DNA of 28,074 nt, taken from the NCBI GenBank assembly GCA_032718475.1, contig JAUCBJ010005849.1, forward strand, positions 1 through 28,074, written 5' to 3'. The notes under the pieces were generated by a model. It was not told the DNA's origin and did not search any database. It worked only from the letters and a program-made list of their open reading frames with translations. Made by a program: the position numbers and the translations under genes. Below, piece after piece: positions 22,501 to 28,074 of the stretch. This DNA comes from Nemertoderma westbladi. Lineage: Eukaryota; Xenacoelomorpha; Nemertodermatida; Nemertodermatidae. How positions within the stretch are numbered: position 1 is the stretch's first letter; each line of letters begins with the position of its first letter.

Positions 22501-22590
22501 GGGGCGGCAGTGTGCGTAGGTGGAGAGATGTGCGATGTGCGAACCATTTTGTTCGAAAGCATTCGAAGAATTTCTGATACAGTTCTTTGA
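19568..22590. other. Non-coding DNA after acetyltransferase exon 2; mostly unexplained
   Basis: No convincing exon is recognised, including the expected third GNAT exon. The region contains a foldback element at 20264-20407, a stem GGCTATAAGA/TCTTATAGCC with about 50-nt spacing near 21437-21505, and an ACAGACATACAGACAAACAG tract near 21710. Open frames of 70-100 codons at 21.9-22.6 kb have no recognisable similarity. Confidence 0.4.
20264..20407. repeat. Foldback (inverted repeat) element
   Basis: Left arm 20264-20319 and right arm about 20353-20407 are reverse complements with small gaps and mismatches. Shared words are CTACATACTTGT, ACTTTACAGTGT, TGATCC and GGCTTT. The loop is about 33 nt. 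Size and structure resemble a short non-autonomous foldback or MITE-type element; no target duplication is obvious. Confidence 0.65.
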
Positions 22591-22595
22591 TATGA

Positions 22596-22844
22596 GACGG
22601 AGTGGACTTAAGTAAAAAGGGTTGCTTGCTATATAGTAAAGCAATTAACGAACGTGAATGTATTTTACCGGTTAACGATGTGGATTTTCAAGAGGCGACC
22701 GTCGACTTAGAATACCAAGTAAACAGAGGGTTTTCATGCATTGCATTATTACCTTTCAAAGGTGCAACACAATCTGTTACACAGCTCGTTAACGCTGGCG
22801 TAACGAAGTATCATGTCGTTTCCTCTGAAACTCTAAGCTCGTAA
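22596..22844 (+). CDS. Unrecognised open frame, possible exon or element remnant
   Basis: From an upstream in-frame stop the frame is open for 82 codons to a TAA. It contains AINERECILPVNDVDFQEA and GFSCIALLPFKGATQ. Composition is protein-like and more GC-balanced than its surroundings. No ATG opens it, so it would have to be an exon or a decayed element. An AG (CTATATAG) near 22636 could be an acceptor. It does not match the missing acetyltransferase half. No family was recognised. Confidence 0.25.
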   Translation, partial: DGVDLSKKGCLLYSKAINERECILPVNDVDFQEATVDLEYQVNRGFSCIALLPFKGATQSVTQLVNAGVTKYHVVSSETLSS

Positions 22845-23132
22845 TAACCATTCATTGTCTAAAAGGCTCTTACGTCGTAAAAAGAGAACTCATTGGAATA
22901 CTGGAAATACGGAAATGTCTCGCAGAATAGTGAAGCAGATATTTTAATAGAACGGTCAGCTATCAAGAATTAACTGTTAAATTTAATGAACGGCCTCGAA
23001 TTTCCCTAACAGACACACCATAGGAAATATAGTATTCCTTATTATACGTAGGCGTAAAATATCTGCAAATTTTTTACAACTGTTCGTGAAATATTCAGAT
23101 TTAAATTAGGATTCAGTAAGTAGTTCATTAAA

Positions 23133-23195
23133 CTAGTGACGGGCCTAGCGGCCCGATAAGGAACCGACTTTTTATTTTAAATAAGAGACAACGAT
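23133..23195. repeat. 60-bp double-hairpin repeat, copy 1
   Basis: It contains ACTAGTGACGGGCC, the hairpin CGGGCC-TAGC-GGCCCG, GATAAGGAACCGAC, and an AT-rich segment TTTTTATTTTAAATAAGAG followed by ACAACGA. Copies 2 and 3 are at 24609 and 26227. Here it is followed by ordinary AT-rich DNA, not by a CTCGG array. Confidence 0.85.
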
Positions 23196-23319
23196 AATTA
23201 GTATAGAACTAATAATTATGTAAAAATACAATCATATTTCATACAATAATTATTAATAAATTCGATCTATTATTAGTTACTCAATTCTAGAACAAAATCG
23301 ACCTGCAACTAGTGAAGAC

Positions 23320-23795
23320 CTCGTTTTGGAATTTCGAAACCACGCTGGTGCGATGCGCGATATCGTGTTTAGTTAATAAATTGAAAAATCCATCAATTCA
23401 TGTGCAACCAGTAATAAGAAATCGCGATAAATGTAATTAAATAAAAATTATTCTAGAAAAATTTTCCTCAAAAAGTATGAAGTCTTGGCATTGGTGACGC
23501 GAAACTAGACTAGTGAGATTCAGGATATTGCGTTTAATATAAAAATCGAAAACGCTATCGAATTCCATAAAGGCGTTAATGAAAATACTGCAACTTTTTT
23601 GAAATTTGTAAAATTCTAGAACTAGAAAAAATTAATTTTTGAACGGCGCGGTTTGGGGTTTCGAAACATAGATAGACTGAAAGAGGACATCGAATTAGGT
23701 TGAAAAATAAAAACCCCATCGAATTTGGACAAAGCGTTCCGGAGTTATAGAGGATCGAAAAAAATTGACCCCCCCCCAGTCGCCAAAAATTTACA
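23320..23795. repeat. Diverged internal repeat, period about 160 bp, three copies
   Basis: Three stretches show similar word order: a TTTCGAAAC- or GCGAAAC-like word, then GATAT(C/T)G or GACATCG, then TTGAAAAAT/AAAATCGAAAA, then ATCGAATT or ATCAATTC. They start at roughly 23333, 23497 and 23655. Similarity is weak and judged by eye. The stretch is otherwise non-coding and ends with runs of C and A. Confidence 0.3.
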
Positions 23796-24329
23796 GTAAT
23801 TTAAAATTTTGCAAAAAAAATTTTTTACGTTATTTTTGATGGCGAATCGATTGGCAGTACTGGCTACGAAAATTTATTTTTGAAATTTTTGGTCAGAAAA
23901 AAAAAACATGGAATAAGTATATTTTTAAAAAGATTTGTCTTTGCCTATGGTCAGAGAATGATCCAACTCTTCTGTAACTTGGCAATCGCTCAAATCCATT
24001 CAGCTGAATGGCACAGTAGAGTAAACTAAATTAAATTCCCTATACAATGTTCTGAAGGGGAGACTGACAGAGAGTAATCCAACAATAAAACATTTTGCAA
24101 TAATGTTGGCATTAATGTAGCCAACACACTGTGTACGTAAGTCATTCAGCTTACATTAGCAGAGTGAGATATTTCCATAGACTGCATTAGGAAGAGTAAT
24201 TCAGCTGAGGCGATAATAGATTTCAAACTAAACCAACCAGTTAATATTTGCTTTGACAGAGTGTCCTAGGGCCTAAACAAACAGTATGGGTGTACTAAGT
24301 ACAATAATCTTGGCAACCTCATCGATTTA

Positions 24330-24608
24330 TACTAAGCCTTGTGTAGAAATGCATTACATAAGCCATTTTTCATGAGGACACCAGCTGTCATGGGTGTTAT
24401 TTTACCATTGCGCCTATGGCGTTTTTTCGTTTATCTCTATTTTTCGAGCCCAGAGGCCATGGACGGAGTAGCCGATCATGCCAGGGACCTTAGAATCGCG
24501 GTATCTAGATGCTGTGAAAATTTCATCAAAATCGTTAGAGTAGTTTTGGCTGTAGATTAGCCAGTCAGCCAGCCAGTCAGCTAACAATTCTTACAGTAAT
24601 GAACCTCT
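24330..24608 (+). mobile_element. Dispersed repeat, copy A
   Basis: It shares long words with 25975-26226: CCATTGCGCCTATGGCGTT / CATTGCGCCTATGGCG, TATTTTTCGAGCCCA, CAGGGACCTTAGAATCGCGG, AAAATTTCATCAAAATCG, TTAGAGTAGTTTTGGCTG, then a CAGTCAGCCAGCCAGTCAG run and TTCTTACAGTAATGAACCTC. It is directly followed by the 60-bp double-hairpin repeat. Weaker similarity reaches further upstream (GCACAGTAGAGTAAACTAA, ATTCAGCTTAC). The family was not identified; the ATTTCATCAAAATCG...GTTTTGG phrase resembles 3' parts of several animal transposable elements. Confidence 0.7.
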
Positions 24609-24670
24609 TGACGGGCCTAGCGGCCCGATAAGGAACCGACTTTATATTTCAAATAAAAGAGACAACGAGC
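24609..24670. repeat. 60-bp double-hairpin repeat, copy 2
   Basis: It reads TTGACGGGCC, the hairpin CGGGCC-TAGC-GGCCCG, GATAAGGAACCGAC, then an AT-rich part and GAGACAACGA. The CTAG seen before the hairpin in copies 1 and 3 is missing. The (CTCGG)n array starts immediately after it. Confidence 0.85.
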
Positions 24671-25160
24671 TCGGCTCGGTCTTGCACGATTGGGCACGAT
24701 TAAGTTCGACTTGGCTTGATTGGCTCGGTTTGGCTCGATTAGGCTCGGCTCGGCTCGGTTCGGCTCGGCTCGGCTCGGCTCGGCTCGGCTCGGCTCGGCT
24801 CGGCTTGGCTCGGCCTGGCTCGGCTTGGCTCGGCCTGGCTCGGCTCGGCTTGGCTCGGCCTGGCTCGGCTCGGCACGGCTCGGCTCGGCTCGGCTCGGCT
24901 CGGCTCGGCTCGGCTCGGCACGGCACGGCTCGGCTCGGTTCGGTTCGGCTCGGCTCGGCTTGGCTCGGCTCGTCTCGGCTTGGCTCGGCTCGGCTCGGCT
25001 CGGCTCGGCTCGGCTCGGCTCGGCTCGGCTCGGCTCGGCTCGGCTCGGCTCGGCTCGGCTCGGCTCTGCTCGGCTCGGCTCGGCTCGGCTCGGCTCGGCT
25101 CGGCTCGGCTCGGCTCGGCTCGGCTCGGCTCGGCTCGGCTTGGCTCGGCTTGGCTCGGTC
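24667..25160. repeat. (CTCGG)n pentanucleotide array
   Basis: About 490 bp of near-perfect GGCTC/CTCGG repeats; the purest core is roughly 24985-25140. Interruptions are TTGGCTCGG, CACGG and CCTGG variants. Because the unit is 5 nt and lacks stops in all frames, both strands give long artificial open frames (LGSAR on plus, AEPSR on minus). These are not genes. Confidence 0.97.
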
Positions 25161-25400
25161 TCGAAGGGCGCAAATACATATATCGAAGGGTCAAAGCAAA
25201 ACTCACGTGCTGCTCGAAGGGACAAAGTCAAACAATGTGTCTATTATTTGATGTAATTCACGTGCTGCTCGAAGGGCGCAAATACATATATCGAAGGGTC
25301 AAAGCAAAACTCACGTGCTGCTCGAAGGGACAAAGTCAAACATTGTGTCTATTATTTGATCATCTCACGTGCTGCTAGAAGGGCGCAACTACATATATCG
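25161..25400. repeat. 109-bp tandem repeat, about 2.2 copies, with a half-period CACGTG motif
   Basis: TCGAAGGGCGCAAATACATA starts at 25161 and 25270 and, slightly changed, at 25376. Within each unit the phrase TCACGTGCTGCTCGAAGG recurs every 54-55 nt (about 25203, 25258, 25312, 25366), so the 109-bp unit is itself a doubled shorter repeat. It abuts the CTCGG array directly. Confidence 0.9.
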
Positions 25401-25974
25401 AAACAAGCCCCTGTCTTGTATTTTAATTATATCAGAAATCGTTGCCTTCAGTACAAATATCTAAAAATTCATTCACCTGAAGTATGGGTAACATTATAAA
25501 TTCGTTTTTCGCACAGTAGAGTTAACTAAGCAAATACCCTCCAGGTTGACTGAATGATTTTATTAATGTTTTCCATGCATAATGTACTATGTTTGGGTCC
25601 CATGACCCACCCCATTGAACAGCTTTGCTTACATCTGATAGAAAGTAATCCCAAATTAACTTCCCTCTACGAAAATTATTTTAATTAAATACATACAACA
25701 TAGCAGTCAACTCTGCTATCAACAGTACACAATAACTAAAATGGCATTCAGCTTACCAGCTATTCGCATTAAGCTAATAGATATTCGATTTCATTGGATT
25801 CAGTGAGTGTGTGAGGGCTATTGGGAGAGCATTCAGCTTATGATGTAATACATTAGAATCCCACAGCTTTTGTTTGTTTACTGTCTGAGTTGTAGAGTGA
25901 GGATAATACTTGGCAGAGAAAGCATTTCCTTGTTAGGTGGCCATTCCTATAGAATAGCATTACTAGGCCATCTC
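25401..25974. other. Non-coding, weakly similar to 23980-24330
   Basis: No gene is recognised. Shared words with the region upstream of dispersed repeat copy A (GCACAGTAGAGTTAACTAAG, GAAAGTAATCC, ATTCAGCTTAC) suggest this is the diverged 5' part of copy B of the same element. Confidence 0.35.
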
Positions 25975-26226
25975 TATGCATTTTTCATGAGTGCCAGCTG
26001 GTGTTTTTATCATTGCGCCTATGGCGTTTTTTCGTTTATGTCTATTTTTCGAGCCCACGGCTCATGGACGAAATAGCGGAACATACCAGGGACCTTAGAA
26101 TCGCGGTATCTAGCCGCTGTGAAAATTTCATCAAAATCGTTAGAGTAGTTTTGGCTGTAGATCAGTCAGTCAGCCAGCCAGTCAGCCATCAAGCAATTCT
26201 TACAGTAATGAACCTCTCGGTTCCTA
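25975..26226 (+). mobile_element. Dispersed repeat, copy B
   Basis: It is the partner of 24330-24608, with clear collinear similarity through the CATTGCGCCTATGGCG, CAGGGACCTTAGAATCGCGG and AAAATTTCATCAAAATCG words, the CAGTCAGCCAGCCAGTCAG run and TTCTTACAGTAATGAACCTC. It is followed by CGGTTCCTAA and the third double-hairpin repeat. The conserved open frame in both copies (RLWRFFVY...MD...CENFIKIVRVVLAVD) most likely reflects DNA similarity, not a gene. Confidence 0.7.
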
Positions 26227-26290
26227 ACTAGTGACGGGCCTAGCGGCCCGATAAGGAACCGACTTTTTATTTCAAATAAAAGAGACAACG
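26227..26290. repeat. 60-bp double-hairpin repeat, copy 3
   Basis: It reads ACTAGTGACGGGCC, the hairpin CGGGCC-TAGC-GGCCCG, GATAAGGAACCGAC, then the second perfect inverted repeat TTTTATTT-C-AAATAAAA and GAGACAACGA. Here the flanking CGGTTCCT (from about 26218) also pairs with AGGAACCG, giving an outer 8-bp stem around the inner one. A degenerate CTCGG-like array follows. Confidence 0.85.
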
Positions 26291-26291
26291 A

Positions 26292-26675
26292 TTGGCTCGG
26301 TTCGGCTCGATTGGTCTCGACCATGGCCTACTTAAATATAATATTTAAGTAGGCCATGGCTCGACTCGATTGGGATCGACTCGGCTCGGTCCGACTCGAT
26401 TCGGTTAAATCGGCTCGATTCGGCTTGAATCGGCTCGGTCTGGCTCAATTGGGCTCGACTCGGCTGAATCTGCTCGACTTGGCTTGACTCGGCTCGATTG
26501 GGCGCGACTCTGATCGATTGGGCTCAACTCGGCTCGGTCCGGCTCAATTGGGCTCGACAAGGCTTGATTGGACTCGACTCGACTCATTGGGCTATTCGGC
26601 TCGGTCTGGCTCGATTGGGCTCATCCGGCTTGATTGGGCTCGACTCGGCTTGATAAGTTCTATTCGGCTCGATCA
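26292..26675. repeat. Degenerate CTCGG/CTCGATTGGG array
   Basis: It is a decayed relative of the array at 24667-25160: GGCTCGATTGGGCTCGACTC-like units with many substitutions. It follows the double-hairpin repeat in the same order as the purer array. It is interrupted by a 39-bp palindrome at 26321-26359. No gene is supported in the short open frames. Confidence 0.8.
26321..26359. repeat. 39-bp perfect palindrome
   Basis: Arms CCATGGCCTACTTAAATAT (26321-26339) and their exact reverse complement (26341-26359) flank a single A. The sequence is unlike the surrounding CTCGG-type array and includes AGGCC. It would form a perfect cruciform or RNA hairpin. Confidence 0.9.
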
Positions 26676-26691
26676 ATATGATTCAGTACGT

Positions 26692-27430
26692 CGTTTCCAG
26701 GATCTAAGTTCGTGCTTAGGATCTAAGTTCGTTTCCAGGATCTAAGTTCGCATCTACGATTTAAGTTCGTGTATAGGATCTATGTTCACATCTACAGTAG
26801 TATCCGAGATCGTGTTGCTTCCAAGATCTAAGTTCGCTTCCAGAATCTAAGATCATATCTAGGATATAAGTTTGCTTCCAGGATCTAAGTTCATATCTAG
26901 GATCTAAGTTCGCTTTCAGGATCTAAGTTCATATCTAGGATCTAAGTTCCCTTCCAGGATCTAAGTTCACATCTAAGATCTGTTAGCTTTCAGGATCTAA
27001 TCTAGTTTTAAGTTCGCTTCCAGGATCTATGTTCACATCTAGGATCTATGTTCACGTTGCTTTCGGATCTAAGTTCGTATCTAGGATCTAAGTTCGCTTC
27101 CAGGATCTAAGTTCGCTTCCAGGATCTAAGTTCGCTTCCAAGATCTAAGTTAATATCTAGGATCTAAGTTCGCTTTCAGGATCTAAGGTCATATCTAGGA
27201 TCTAAGTTCGCTTCCAGGATCTAAGTTCACATCTAAGATCTGTTAGCTTTCAGGATCTAATCTAGTTTTAAGTTCGCTTCCAGGATCTATGTTCACATCT
27301 AGGATCTATGTTCACGTTGCTTTCGGATCTAAGTTCGTATCTAGGATGCTCGCTTCCAGGATCTAAGTTTGGATCTAGGATCTAATTTCACACACTTCCA
27401 GGGTCTAAGTTCGTGTCTAGGATCTAAATT
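26692..27430. repeat. GGATCTAAGTTC minisatellite, about 18-20-nt units, 260-bp higher-order period
   Basis: Units read GGATCTAAGTTCGCTTCCA, with the alternative GGATCTAAGTTCATATCTA. A block of irregular units (AGATCTGTTAGCTTTCAGG, then TAATCTAGTTTTAAGTTCG, then GTTCACGTTGCTTTCGG) occurs twice exactly 260 bp apart: roughly 26861-27087 matches 27121-27347. No coding potential is seen. Confidence 0.92.
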
Positions 27431-27544
27431 AATGTGTAGTTCGGGATAACTCTGTATTGCATAGGTCGGTATAGTACTGTATTTCATTGTTATAGCTTAC
27501 TATAGGTCGGTGTTGTTAGTATTGGTGAACAATATTTAGACTTG

Positions 27545-27620
27545 AAAAATATCGCGAGTAAAAATATCGAGAGTAAAAATATCGCAAGATGAAAAATATC
27601 GAAAATATCGCGAGTAAAAT
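27545..27620. repeat. Short tandem AAATATCG(C/A)GAGTA repeat
   Basis: AAATATCGCGAGTA, AAATATCGAGAGTA, AAATATCGCAAGAT, AAATATCG and AAATATCGCGAGTA occur in a row, about 15 nt apart. No function can be read from it. Confidence 0.7.
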
Positions 27621-27734
27621 ACATTTTTATGGTAGCTAGTGTACGATTATAAAATTTTTTATTTTTTAAATAAGGGGGATTGATAATTCCAATTGATGTA
27701 TTATTATAGTAGACAGATATATGTTCATGAGACA

Positions 27735-27900
27735 GGGAGGGGGTGGGGGGGGGGGGGGGGGGGAAATTTTCATGAATACCAGCTGCTATTTTATCATGGC
27801 GTCTATGGGACATTTAGTATATGTATATATTTCTCGATACCAGGGGCTTAAGGTGAGCTGAGACTGACAGACAGAAACAAGGTTTCAATAGTGCATCTCT
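27735..27900 (+). repeat. Poly(G) run and a third, partial copy of the dispersed repeat
   Basis: A purine tract GAGACAGGGAGGGGGTGGGG continues into a long G run (about 27736-27763). The sequence TTTTCATGAATACCAGCTGC and TTTATCATGGCGTCTATGG follows, resembling the start of dispersed repeats A and B. The copy then diverges and ends near a GACTGACAGACAGAAAC tract, the counterpart of their CAGTCAGCCAG run. Confidence 0.5.
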
Positions 27901-28074
27901 TATCTAAGCTTGATAACTTCGTGGTTCGCCCCACTCCAATACTGTCCTTGCTTGGATCCACAGAATTAATGTACAAATCATCTCCAATTGCATTAATTGC
28001 AATATAATTCAATTAACCGCAATTTATCGCCGGATTTATTAAAGTAGAGGTCCAGTAATCCAGTAAAATAATAT

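Noticed and set aside
22351-22644. 97-codon minus-strand frame
   Set aside because: No recognisable motif, splice-site support or compositional sign of coding; treated as chance.
24617-25378. Long open frames on both strands over the CTCGG array (up to 204 codons)
   Set aside because: They are a direct result of a stop-free 5-nt repeat; the peptides are pure LGSAR or AEPSR periods with no flanking domain.
26001-26231. Conserved open frame in both dispersed repeats (ENFIKIVRVVLAVD)
   Set aside because: The two copies are similar at DNA level, the frame ends in a CAGT microsatellite and has no recognised domain; probably non-coding element sequence.
27490-27813. 107-codon minus-strand frame near the right end
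   Set aside because: It runs through the poly(G) tract (giving a proline run) and short AT repeats; no protein-like feature.

Overview
The window is animal genomic DNA. Evidence: GT-AG introns of 0.4 to 5.5 kb, a mitochondrial enzyme with an N-terminal presequence, part of a synaptic-type PDZ scaffold, tRNA-derived SINEs, a decayed LINE fragment and kilobase minisatellites. The non-coding background is AT-rich. The palindromic octamers TACCGGTA and TAGGCCTA recur far more often than chance. I lean towards a marine invertebrate, but nothing here fixes the phylum.

Left part (1-3.3 kb): a complete three-exon plus-strand gene for the beta-type subunit of mitochondrial NAD-dependent isocitrate dehydrogenase (IDH3B-like, 375 aa). 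Its second intron holds two head-to-head copies of a tRNA-derived element, forming a long inverted repeat.

Middle (2.7-14.9 kb): a minus-strand gene pointing towards IDH3B. Three exons join in perfect phase. The first carries the C-terminal half of a RIM/Piccolo/Fife-like PDZ domain and leads into a long Q/P/S-rich region. A tiny terminal exon is possible at 2708-2731. The 5.5-kb intron contains an apparently intronless minus-strand zinc-finger gene (393 aa). The 4.4-kb intron contains a 3.8-kb minisatellite with a 17-nt unit.

Right part (15-28 kb): a tRNA-derived SINE, a 1.3-kb array of a 31-bp unit that itself encodes a perfect hairpin, and the first two exons of a plus-strand NAT8/camello-like membrane-anchored GNAT acetyltransferase, with a LINE remnant in its intron. 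Its remaining exons are not visible. From about 20 kb on, the DNA is mostly repeat: a foldback element, three copies of a 60-bp double-hairpin repeat with a Helitron-like end, two to three copies of a longer dispersed repeat, a (CTCGG)n array that is stop-free in all frames, a 109-bp tandem repeat spaced with CACGTG, a 39-bp palindrome and a GGATCTAAGTTC minisatellite with a 260-bp higher-order period.

The genes do not form a pathway: they are a metabolic enzyme, a probable synaptic scaffold, a nuclear zinc-finger protein and a membrane acetyltransferase. The striking property is the density and variety of structured tandem and inverted repeats in introns and intergenic DNA.
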